A stretch of DNA of 64,000 bases from WS-2 sp036507005. GTDB taxonomy: Bacteria > Eisenbacteria > RBG-16-71-46. The DNA is taken from the NCBI GenBank assembly GCA_036507005.1, contig DASXQT010000061.1:106978-170977 (forward strand). The letters run 5' to 3'. Shown here one piece after another: positions 55,001 through 62,276 of the stretch (position 1 is the stretch's first letter; every line of letters starts with the position of its first letter). The notes below the pieces were generated by a model. It was not told the origin of the DNA, did not search any database, and saw only the letters and a program-made list of their open reading frames with translations. A program made the position numbers and the translations under genes.

Positions 55001-55223
55001 CGTTCAGCTCCTGCTCCAGCGGCACGGTGACGAGCGTCTCCACCTCCTGGGCCGAGAGCCCCAGGCAGATGGTCTGGATCTCCTCCCGCTCGGGCGCGAA
55101 CTCGGGAAAGACGTCGACGGACATGCCCGGGATCTGCCGGATGCCGAAGAACAGCAGCCCGGCGGCGATCGTGAGGATGATGAAGCGGAATTTCAGGCAG
55201 GAGCTAACGATCGACCGCATCAT
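52092..55223 (-). CDS. RND efflux pump (CusA/CzcA-like), pump 1
   Basis: 1043 residues, twelve transmembrane helices in the RND layout with two large periplasmic loops. N-terminal helix followed by VDVFPEFAPEREEIQT, as in heavy-metal-type (HME) pumps. The proton-relay helix 4 reads IGVVVDDAIIDVEN with Asp416 at the key position. Tandem ATGs at 55223 and 55220. It starts just after the small lipoprotein gene; together with the second pump and that lipoprotein it forms one operon. No TolC-type outer-membrane protein and no full-length adaptor are encoded nearby. The metal or drug substrate is not readable from sequence. Confidence 0.9.
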   Translation of the reverse strand: MMRSIVSSCLKFRFIILTIAAGLLFFGIRQIPGMSVDVFPEFAPEREEIQTICLGLSAQEVETLVTVPLEQELNGVAGLDVLRSKSISDLSSIELLFKPGTDILRARQLVQERITTVIPNLPTWAAPPVLMPPVSVTGRFMKIGLSSKTIPLTDMSMISYWTIRARLLRVPGVANVVIWGERIKMPQVRADPARMSAHDVSLNQVMELTADALDVGILYYSNGAVIGTGGFIDTPNQRLGMRLMSPLVAPADLAKAPVYNRHKADGSPLVLGDVADVVEDTWPLFGDAVINDGPGLMLVVFKYPWANTMDATRGVEKALDELRPGLPGLEIDPTIFRPADFIKLAFDNLTRALLLGCLLVMLVLVAFLFEWRTAVISLAAIPLSLVAGALVLYTRGVTLNTMILAGFVIAIGVVVDDAIIDVENIVRRLRLAREVGSKRSTASIVLEASLEVRQAIVHATLIDAVVLFPVFFMGGVSGAFFRPMAISYALAVLASMLVALTVTPVLCLLLLHRSPITRKEPPLMRWLKSLYRPVLSAIIERPRPVFAITALVALAGLVIMPRLGESLFPEFKERDFLMHWITKPGTSVDEERRMAIQASRELRAIPGVRNFGSHIGQALLADEVNGVNFAENWISIDPKVDYDKTVEAIEGVVTGYPGMFHNVETYLNETIDEVITGSKETFDVRIYGPDLRGIRAKAEEVEHSLHEVKGIEELHMQLQSEVPEIQVQVRLPDAQRYGVKPGDVRRASATMLAGEEVGDLFRDGKAYDVNVWSVPAARHDLSTIRMLPIDTPSGGHVTLGQVADVRIAPAQSVIYRENASRRIDVGGNIRGGDLKRVMEEVQKRVAGIEFPLGYHAVIIGEYAERQAAERRLLTFAIAAAIGVFLILLESFANLRLAILGFLTLPAALVGGLLGAYFTGGVISLGSLVGFLTVFGIAARNCILLINHYQHLESQEGQMFGPGLVLRGALERLSPILMTALATGLALVPLVAGGSIPGHEIEHPMAIVILCGLVTSTMLNLFVVPSIYLRFGSRRKAGAPALSS

Positions 55224-55246
55224 GGATGGTTGGGTCCCTTCCCGCT

Positions 55247-55681
55247 CTACTCTTCTTCGAACTCGAGCTCGGATCCGTACAGCTCTTCGGCGCCGACGGT
55301 TACGACCAGGGTGCCGGCCGCGGGGCCGTCGGACAGGAGCGCGAGCTCGCCGTCGATCCGGTCCACGGTGATCCGGTGCCGGACGAACACCAGCGGCTCG
55401 GGGCTCAAATAGGTCCAGGTGTTGCCGTCGGTGTCGTACAGCACCGCGGCGTAGGGGATGGCCTTGCCCGCCCCCAGGTCGCGCACCTCGGCGGTCTGGA
55501 TGTCGAGCCGCTTCGCCGCCTCCTCGGTCAGCGTCACCCGGGTGGGCTCGGCGCCCTTCAGGTGCTCGACCTTGGCGGGTCCGGCCTCTTCGGCCGCGGC
55601 CTCGGTGCCCGGCTTGCACGAGGCGAGCCACAGGCAGGCCGGGATGAGGATGGCGAGCAGCCAGCGTGAGCGATGCTTCAT
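55247..55681 (-). CDS. Small lipoprotein resembling the C-terminal part of RND adaptors
   Basis: 144 residues. Lipoprotein signal with lipidated Cys in LWLASC (about residue 22). The mature part ends with GTLVVTVGAEELYGSELEF, very like the membrane-proximal C-terminal domain of CusB/HlyD-family adaptors, but the hairpin and lipoyl domains are missing. GGAGGAC lies before the ATG. It is placed between two RND pump genes, so it may be a reduced adaptor that contacts one or both pumps. Confidence 0.8.
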   Translation of the reverse strand: MKHRSRWLLAILIPACLWLASCKPGTEAAAEEAGPAKVEHLKGAEPTRVTLTEEAAKRLDIQTAEVRDLGAGKAIPYAAVLYDTDGNTWTYLSPEPLVFVRHRITVDRIDGELALLSDGPAAGTLVVTVGAEELYGSELEFEEE

Positions 55682-55722
55682 GACGTCCTCCTGTATCCGG
55701 TGGAATGGCACGGTCCGGGCCC

Positions 55723-58700
55723 TCAGTCGGCGGCGGCCGACGAGGCCGGGATGGCGCCGAAGACTCGAGCGTGCGGGGTTTCGAATGCCGGCTCCGGCTC
55801 GCGCACCGAGCTGACTCCGAGACTCAGGAACAGCGCCGGCACGAGGGCCAGGTCGAGCACCGCGGTGGAAACGAGCCCGCCCAGGACCACGATCGCCATG
55901 GGGCGGACGACCTCGAGGCCGGGCGCGTCGCCGAGCAGGAGCGCCGGGAGCACCGTGGCGCCGGCGGCCAGCGTGGTCATCAGAATGGGCGAAAGCCGCT
56001 CGCGGGCGCCGCGCAGAGCGAGGTCCATGCCCGGCGGCACGCCCTGGTTGCGCTCCAGGTGCTGGTAGCGGCTGATCAGCATGATGTTGTTGCACGCGGC
56101 GATGCCGAAGACCGTGAGCATGCCCGCCAGCGAGCCGATCGAGAACGGGGCGAAGGCGAGCGCGGCGAGCGCTCCGCCCGCGAGCGCCGCGGGCAGCGTG
56201 AAGAAGGCGAGGGCCGCCAGGCGCCAGCTCCCGAAGGCGGCCTGGAGGAGGATGAAGATGCCGATCGCGGCCACGATCGCCAGCGTCGTCGCCTGGCTGC
56301 GGGCGGCGCGCGCGGCCGCGAACTCGCCCTGCACCTCGGCGTGGTACTCGAGCGGGAACTGGAGATTCTGCAGGCGGCGCGAGATGTCGGCGGCGACCGC
56401 CGGCAGATCGCGGCCCTCGACGTCCGCGACCACGTCGATGTAGCGCTTGACCGCGTCGTGGCGGATGACGCTCGAGGCCGGCACGATCCGCACCTTCGCC
56501 ACGTCGCCCAGCCGGGCCCTGCCGCCGCCCGGGGTGTCGATCATGAGGTCGCGCACGCTGCTCAGGCTGTGGCGGGTCTCGGGGGCGCTCCACACCACCA
56601 CCTCGAACACCTTCTGCTCCTCGTAGAGGTTGCCCACCACGATGCCGGACATGAGCGTGGCGGCCGCGCGCCGCACGTCGCCGGGCTTCAAGCCGTGGCG
56701 CTGGGCGGCGCCCATGTCGACCGTGACCTCGACCGCGGCCTGCTGCACCGGCGCCTTGATCCGGCTCGCGGTCACCCCGCGCACCTCCGTCAGGGCCGCC
56801 CGCACCTGCTCGGCGCGGCTCTTCAGGCCCGGCTCGGTCTCGCCGTAGACGCGCGTGACGACGCGGTCCTCGGGGCTCGGGACCACGTCCTCGCTGACCT
56901 CGCGCAGGTAGGTGCGCACGCCGTGCGCCACGCCGGGGTAGCCGTCCACCACGCGCTGGATGGCCGCTGCGGTCCGGTCGTAGGGAGCCGCAGGATCCAT
57001 GCTCACCCACAGCTCGGCGGAGTGGACGTCGACCGCCTGGTCGCCCAGCACTGCCCGGCCGATGTGGGCGCTCACGTCGTGCACGCCGGGGATCGAGATC
57101 AGCTCGTCGCGCACCCGCCCCGAGATCCGCGTCATCTCGGGCTGCGAGGTGCCGCGCAGGCAGTGCAGGTCGATCACCAGGTTGCGCTCCTTGAACGCCG
57201 GGAGCAGGGACGGCTTGACGGTCAGCAGCACGCCCGCGGTGATCGCGGTCAGGACCAGGGTCGCTGCCAGCGCCCGGCCCCCGCGCGGGAGCATGCGGGT
57301 GGCGAGCGGCTCGTAGACCCGCTCGAGCCAGGCGGCGAGCGGCGAGGTGCGGCGCTCGACCGCCCCGCCCAGGAAGATCAGGCACAGCGCGGGCGTCACC
57401 GTCCAGGCCACGACCATGGAGGCGAGGACGGCGAGCGCGTAGGAGATCGCCAGGGGCCGGAAGAACGCGCCCGACAGTCCGCCCATCCAGGCGATCGGCG
57501 CGACCGCGAGCAGCAGGATGAGCGTGCCGAAGATCACAGCGCCGCGCGATTCCAGCGAGGCCTCGAGGATGATGCGCGCGGTGGAGTCGGTGCTTCCGCC
57601 GTTGCGGCGCTCGCGCAGCCTCCGCACGATGTTCTCGACGTCGAGGATCGCGTCGTAGACCACGACCCCGATCGCCATCGCGAAGCCGGCCGCGACGACG
57701 GCGTTGAAGCTCGCCCCGGTCAGGCTCAGGACCAGCGCGGCGGCCGCGACCGAGAGCGGGATGGCGACGAAGCTCACCAGCGTGGTGCGCCAGTCGGCGA
57801 AGAACGCGGCGAGCAGGAGCAGGAGGAGCACGAGTGCGACGAGCACCGCCGTCCCGAGGTTGCGCATTGCGGCCTCGATGAAGTCGGCGGGCCGGTAGAC
57901 ATGGGTGTTCACCTCCATCCCGGGCAGCCCGGGGAGCAGCTCGCTGAGGGCCTCCTCCACCTCCTCCGTCACGTCCAGCGTGTTCGTCCCCGGGAACTTC
58001 TCGACCACCAGCAGGAGCCCGGGGCCGTCCTTGGTGAGCGCGTCCCCGATCAGCGGCTGATGATCCTCGACCACGTTGGCGACGTCGCTCAGGCGCTCGG
58101 AAGTGCCCTCGATCGGCACCTGGGCCAGGCCCTCGGGCGACACGATCGGGAAGACGTGGCGGATGCCGAGCCGCTGGTTGTGGGTGTCGATGAACCCGCC
58201 GGAGCCGGGCGTCGACGCCTCGACGAACGAAAGCGTCGACCACCACAGCGCGTTCCCCGTGGTCTCGAGCACCTTGAGCAGCGATACCTTGTGCGCCGAG
58301 AGTCGCGCGGGATCGACCCGGACCTGGAGCTGGCGGTCCCGCTGGCCCCAGATCGCCACGTTGGCGACGCCGGGCACGCCCTTCAGGCGCGGCACGATCG
58401 TCCAGCGCGCCAGCACCGACATCTGGATCGGGGAGAGCGACTTGGAGGAGAGCCCCACGATCATGACGCGGCTGGTCGCCGAGCGCGGCTGGATCATGAT
58501 CGGCGGCTTCGAGACGTGCGGCAGGGCGTAGGCCTGGATCAGGCGCTCCGACACCATCTGGCGCGCCCGCATGAGGTCGGTCCCCGGCTTGAAGACGATC
58601 ACGATCGAGGACAATCCGGGGAGCGACTCGGAGCGGATGCTCTGGACCCACGGCACCCCGTTCAGCAGATCCTGCTCCATGCCGAGGGTGATGAGCTGCT

Positions 58701-58884
58701 CCACCTCCTCGGCGGACAGCCCGAGGGCCTCGGTCTGGATCTCCACGTACGGCAGCGAGAACTCGGGCAGGACGTCGACCGGCGTGTCACGGAGCCGGCT
58801 GAAACCGATGGCGAGGAACGCCACGGCCAGAACCACGACCACGAACCGGGCTTTGAGACAGGACTGAACGATGGCGCGCAACAT
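55723..58884 (-). CDS. RND efflux pump (CusA/CzcA-like), pump 2 with altered proton relay
   Basis: 1053 residues, full-length RND pump with the same N-terminal pattern (VDVLPEFSLPYVEIQT) and two large periplasmic loops. In transmembrane helix 4 the sequence is IGVVVYDAILDVEN: Tyr410 occupies the position of the essential Asp found in pump 1 and in CusA/CzcA; the neighbouring Asp411 is kept. The pump may therefore be inactive, use a shifted relay, or act with pump 1 as a hetero-oligomer. GGAGG precedes the ATG at 58884. First gene of the three-gene efflux operon. Confidence 0.88.
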   Translation of the reverse strand: MLRAIVQSCLKARFVVVVLAVAFLAIGFSRLRDTPVDVLPEFSLPYVEIQTEALGLSAEEVEQLITLGMEQDLLNGVPWVQSIRSESLPGLSSIVIVFKPGTDLMRARQMVSERLIQAYALPHVSKPPIMIQPRSATSRVMIVGLSSKSLSPIQMSVLARWTIVPRLKGVPGVANVAIWGQRDRQLQVRVDPARLSAHKVSLLKVLETTGNALWWSTLSFVEASTPGSGGFIDTHNQRLGIRHVFPIVSPEGLAQVPIEGTSERLSDVANVVEDHQPLIGDALTKDGPGLLLVVEKFPGTNTLDVTEEVEEALSELLPGLPGMEVNTHVYRPADFIEAAMRNLGTAVLVALVLLLLLLAAFFADWRTTLVSFVAIPLSVAAAALVLSLTGASFNAVVAAGFAMAIGVVVYDAILDVENIVRRLRERRNGGSTDSTARIILEASLESRGAVIFGTLILLLAVAPIAWMGGLSGAFFRPLAISYALAVLASMVVAWTVTPALCLIFLGGAVERRTSPLAAWLERVYEPLATRMLPRGGRALAATLVLTAITAGVLLTVKPSLLPAFKERNLVIDLHCLRGTSQPEMTRISGRVRDELISIPGVHDVSAHIGRAVLGDQAVDVHSAELWVSMDPAAPYDRTAAAIQRVVDGYPGVAHGVRTYLREVSEDVVPSPEDRVVTRVYGETEPGLKSRAEQVRAALTEVRGVTASRIKAPVQQAAVEVTVDMGAAQRHGLKPGDVRRAAATLMSGIVVGNLYEEQKVFEVVVWSAPETRHSLSSVRDLMIDTPGGGRARLGDVAKVRIVPASSVIRHDAVKRYIDVVADVEGRDLPAVAADISRRLQNLQFPLEYHAEVQGEFAAARAARSQATTLAIVAAIGIFILLQAAFGSWRLAALAFFTLPAALAGGALAALAFAPFSIGSLAGMLTVFGIAACNNIMLISRYQHLERNQGVPPGMDLALRGARERLSPILMTTLAAGATVLPALLLGDAPGLEVVRPMAIVVLGGLVSTAVLDLALVPALFLSLGVSSVREPEPAFETPHARVFGAIPASSAAAD

Positions 58885-59593
58885 TTCTAGAGGCCCCCCT
58901 CCAGGGTCAGGTTCCTACCGATTGAATCGAAGCCGAGCCGGTCGGTCACGCCCGGGCTCGGAAGCATGGAATGGATCGCGCCGCGCGGGCCGGCGGCGGA
59001 TCGACGGATCGAGGCGGGAGTGTGGGACGGGCGGGGAAGCCCCAGCGGGAGATCGCGGCCCGCGTGAGGCGGGGACGCGGCGCGTTGGTGTCGCCGACTC
59101 GTTGTCTGAGACGAGTGCACGGCCCGATCCAGAAAGGGCGCGCTTCAGCGATCCTTCGGAGTCACGCGCTCGTGCGTCTGAGACGCACTAATCCAATGTT
59201 GTCGAGTCGCGCTCCCGATCCCGTGCATGGGAGCGCGGGGGGCGACCTTTTCCGTTGGTGGACCTCGATTCTGTTTCGTTCGAGGTCACCGCTATCTGGT
59301 CACGAATCGCTCTATCCGCGGGCCGCTTATGGGGATCGGCGCCGCGAACAAGACTATGAGCCAAAGTATCTCGTAAATCAATGGTAAATTGCATGTCTAT
59401 TCCAGATTTCATCCACGCACCCGGCTTTCGTGTCGTGGATCCGCTGCCGCGCGGCACGCGCGCCGGAAACGGGCCGGCTCGAGCGCAGCGCTCGCGCGCG
59501 CGGCCCCGAGCCCGCGCGGTGGCGGCGCGCGAAGTGCGCGGAATACACTCGCCCGCGGCCCGATGCTAGGGGCCGATGCTTGCGGAGATCCCG
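58885..59593. other. Gene-poor, lower-G+C region between divergent operons
   Basis: About 700 bases with no gene I can support. The part from about 59130 to 59420 has visibly lower G+C than the rest of the window. It contains short hairpins, e.g. TGCGTC/GACGCA around TGA near 59181, and CCGAGCC/GGCTCGG near 58935-58963. A TACACT box at 59544-59549 may serve cutA. It may be a scar of acquired or decayed DNA. Confidence 0.5.
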
Positions 59594-59926
59594 ATGACCG
59601 AGATGCTGCTGGTCTTCACCTCCTTCGCCCGCGAGGACGATGCGGTGCGCGTGACGCGCGCGCTGATTGAGGAGCGCCTGATCGCGTGTGCCAACCTGCT
59701 GCCCGGCGCGCGCTCGCTCTACCGGTGGAAGGGCGCGATCGAGGACCAATCCGAAGTGGTGGTCCTGATGAAGAGCCGCAAGCAGGACTGGACCGCGCTG
59801 CTCTCGCGGCTCCACGAGCTCCATCCCTACGACACGCCGGAGTGCATCGCGGTGCGGGTCGCGGCCGGAGCGCCCAAGTACCTGGCGTGGCTCGAGGCCG
59901 CGCTCGAGCCGGAGGGCTCGGGATGA
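59594..59926 (+). CDS. cutA: CutA divalent-cation tolerance family protein
   Basis: 110 residues, normal length for CutA1. Trimeric ferredoxin-like fold with the conserved RLIACANLLPGARSLYRWKG, a later LMKSRKQ and a C-terminal HPYDTPECIAV. The ATG at 59594 is chosen because GGAG lies six bases upstream; an ATG at 59576 would add six residues. Its stop overlaps the tsaD start (ATGA). Function in metal tolerance is historical and uncertain in most bacteria. Confidence 0.93.
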   Translation: MTEMLLVFTSFAREDDAVRVTRALIEERLIACANLLPGARSLYRWKGAIEDQSEVVVLMKSRKQDWTALLSRLHELHPYDTPECIAVRVAAGAPKYLAWLEAALEPEGSG

Positions 59927-61029
59927 CCGCGCCGGCTCCGCGCGAGGCGGCGCCACCCGCGCCCGCGGCAACCCCCGCGCCTTCGCCGCCGGACGCCGCG
60001 GCGGCGCGGCTCGTGCTCGGGATCGAGACCTCGTGCGACGACTGCTCGGTCGCGGTGCTCGAGGACGGCGCCCGGCTGCGCGCGCACCTGATCGCCGCCC
60101 AGGACGTGCACCGCCTCTACGGCGGCGTGGTGCCCGAGCTCGCCTCGCGCGCCCACCTCGAGCTGCTCCCGCGCATGGTGCGCCAGGCGCTGGTCGAGGC
60201 CGCGATCCCGGCGAGCCAGTTGACGGCGATCGCCGTCACCCGCGCCCCCGGGCTCGCCGGCTCGCTGGTGGTGGGCGTGGCGTTCGCGCGCGCCTACGGC
60301 CTCGCGCTCGGGATCCCCGTGATCGGGGTCAACCACATCGAGGCCCACCTCCACGCCGCCACGCTCGAGCACGGGGAGAGCCCGCTGCCCGCGGTGGCGC
60401 TCGTGGTCTCGGGCGGTCACACCGAGCTGGTCCAGGTGATCGACCTCGGCCGCTACCGCTGGCTCGGGAGCACGCGCGACGACGCCGCGGGCGAGGCGTT
60501 CGACAAGGTGGCCAAGCTCCTCGGCCTGCCGTTTCCGGGCGGGCCCCCGATCGAGCGCCTGGCGCGCGGCGGGAACCCGGAGGCGTTCGACTTCCCGCGC
60601 CCGATGCTCGCGCACCCGGGCTGCGATTTCTCGTACTCGGGCTTGAAGACCGCGGTCGCGCTCGCGGCCGCCGCCCGGGGCGCGCCGCCCTATCCGGACG
60701 CGTGGCTCGCGGACGTCGCGGCGTCGTTCCAGGCCGCGGTGCTCGATACTCTGGTCGCGAAGACCCTGCGCGCGCTCGACCAGACCGGCGCCCGCGCCCT
60801 CACCCTGGGAGGCGGCGTGGCGTGCAACGGCGCGCTCCGCTCCCGACTCGAGACCGAGTGCGGGCGCCGCGGCGTCGCACTGCGGATCCCCTCGCCGCGG
60901 CTGTGCGCCGACAACGCGGCGATGATCGCCCACCTCGGCGCCAGGCTCCTCGCGCGCGGGGTCTCGACCCCGGATCTCGACGTGGTGGCATCGCTGGAGG
61001 ATTCGGGACTCCCCGCCGATAACCGCTGA
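59923..61029 (+). CDS. tsaD: tRNA N6-threonylcarbamoyladenosine synthase TsaD
   Basis: 368 residues. Transfers the threonylcarbamoyl group from TC-AMP to A37 of ANN-decoding tRNAs, with TsaB and TsaE. LGIETSCDDCSVAV opens the ASKHA fold, after a ~28-residue Pro/Ala-rich extension. The metal-binding HxxxH (His138, His142 in HIEAHLHA) and SGGHTEL are present, as is GGGVACNGALR near the C-terminus. Overlaps cutA by four bases. Confidence 0.97.
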   Translation: MTAPAPREAAPPAPAATPAPSPPDAAAARLVLGIETSCDDCSVAVLEDGARLRAHLIAAQDVHRLYGGVVPELASRAHLELLPRMVRQALVEAAIPASQLTAIAVTRAPGLAGSLVVGVAFARAYGLALGIPVIGVNHIEAHLHAATLEHGESPLPAVALVVSGGHTELVQVIDLGRYRWLGSTRDDAAGEAFDKVAKLLGLPFPGGPPIERLARGGNPEAFDFPRPMLAHPGCDFSYSGLKTAVALAAAARGAPPYPDAWLADVAASFQAAVLDTLVAKTLRALDQTGARALTLGGGVACNGALRSRLETECGRRGVALRIPSPRLCADNAAMIAHLGARLLARGVSTPDLDVVASLEDSGLPADNR

Positions 61030-61226
61030 GCCGCGCAGGGGCGCAGGTCGCGGCCCGCGCGGCGCGGCCAGGGATTGCCCGCCTGCCCGCGCGGCCGGTT
61101 GCGGAATGCACTCCGGCCCCTCGGACGCCCGGCCGGCCGCCCACGGCCCAATGCGCAACTCGTTGGCCCGATTGAAGCTCGGGGAGCACCGGAGGGTCCC
61201 GTGAGCGCCCGCCGTCGCGCGCAGCG

Positions 61227-61241
61227 TGGCATGCGCCTTGC
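61227..61241 (+). promoter_or_regulatory. Sigma-54-type promoter for the receiver-GGDEF/kinase operon
   Basis: TGGCATGCGCCTTGC: TGGCA and TTGC match the -24/-12 consensus and the invariant GG and GC are exactly ten bases apart. It is 61 bases before the GTG at 61302. The 272-base gap 61030-61301 contains no gene I can support. Confidence 0.65.
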
Positions 61242-61301
61242 GTTTCGTGCGGGGGGGACTCCCCACGCCGCAACGCATGCATCGAGGACCGAGGGCCTGT
61301 C

Positions 61302-62276
61302 GTGGATGTGAGCCGACAGAAAGTGCTGGTGGTCGAGGACGAGACCTACCTGCGCGACGTGCTGCGCATCCAGCTCGAGGCCGACGGCTTCCAGGTGGTG
61401 CAGGCCCGCGACGGACGCGAGGCGCTCGAGGTCGCGCTCCAGACCCTGCCCGACCTCGTGCTGCTCGACGTGATGCTCCCGCACATGGACGGCTACGAGG
61501 TGTGCCGGCGGCTGCGCGGCACCTTCGCCACCCACCACATCCCGATCATCTTCCTCACCGCCAAGGCCGAGATCGAGGGCCGCATCCAGGGGCTCGAGGG
61601 CGGGGCGAACGACTACGTCAGCAAGCCGTGGGAGCGGCGCGAGCTGCTGCTGCGCGTGCGCAACGCGCTCGAGTGGAGCCGCCAGCAGCGCGCCGCGAGC
61701 CCGCTCACCGGGCTGCCCGGGAACGTCTCGATCAACCAGGAGCTGGCCCAGCGCGTCGGGCTCGGCAAGCCGTTCGCGATGCTCCAGATCGACATCGACT
61801 ACTTCAAGGCCTTCAACGACTACTACGGCTACGCGCGCGGCGACCAGGCGATCCAGACGCTGGCGCGCATCCTGGTGGAGTCCTCGCACCGCTTCGGCGG
61901 GAGCGCCAACTTCATCGGGCACATCGGGGGGGACGACTTCGTGGTGCTCACCACGCCCGACGTGGCCGAGGCGTTCGGCGAGGCGATCATCGCCGAGTTC
62001 GTGGAGATGGTGAAGACCCTGTACGACGACGACGACCGCGAGCGCGGGTACGTCGAGGTCCGCAACCGGCGCCACCAGATCGAGCGCTTCCCGCTCATGA
62101 GCGTGACCATCGCGATGGTGAGCACCGACCGCCACGCGGTCTCCCACCTGGCGCAGCTCATCGACATCGCGCAGGAGCTCAAGGCCCACGGCAAGGGCAT
62201 CCCCGGGAGCGTGCTGGTCGGCGAGCGCCGGCGGTCCACCGAAGCACAGGCCGAGGCCGAGAGGGACGTGGCGTGA
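61302..62276 (+). CDS. Response regulator with degenerate GGDEF domain
   Basis: 324 residues from a GTG at 61302. The receiver (about 6-122) is complete: VVEDE, phospho-acceptor Asp56 in LLDVMLP, Thr in FLTAK, Lys in VSKPW. A diguanylate-cyclase-like domain follows (about 130-300; DIDYFKAFNDYYGYARGD is the substrate-binding region). Its signature is GGDDF (Asp211-Asp212) rather than GGDEF/GGEEF, and there is an acidic insertion after it. The catalytic Glu is therefore Asp, and activity is doubtful; it may bind GTP or c-di-GMP as a sensor. Overlaps the next gene (GTGA). Confidence 0.85.
   Translation: MDVSRQKVLVVEDETYLRDVLRIQLEADGFQVVQARDGREALEVALQTLPDLVLLDVMLPHMDGYEVCRRLRGTFATHHIPIIFLTAKAEIEGRIQGLEGGANDYVSKPWERRELLLRVRNALEWSRQQRAASPLTGLPGNVSINQELAQRVGLGKPFAMLQIDIDYFKAFNDYYGYARGDQAIQTLARILVESSHRFGGSANFIGHIGGDDFVVLTTPDVAEAFGEAIIAEFVEMVKTLYDDDDRERGYVEVRNRRHQIERFPLMSVTIAMVSTDRHAVSHLAQLIDIAQELKAHGKGIPGSVLVGERRRSTEAQAEAERDVA

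Noticed and set aside
59188..59457. 89-codon minus-strand frame in the gap before cutA
   Set aside because: No ribosome-binding site, no recognisable motif and a composition that does not look coding.
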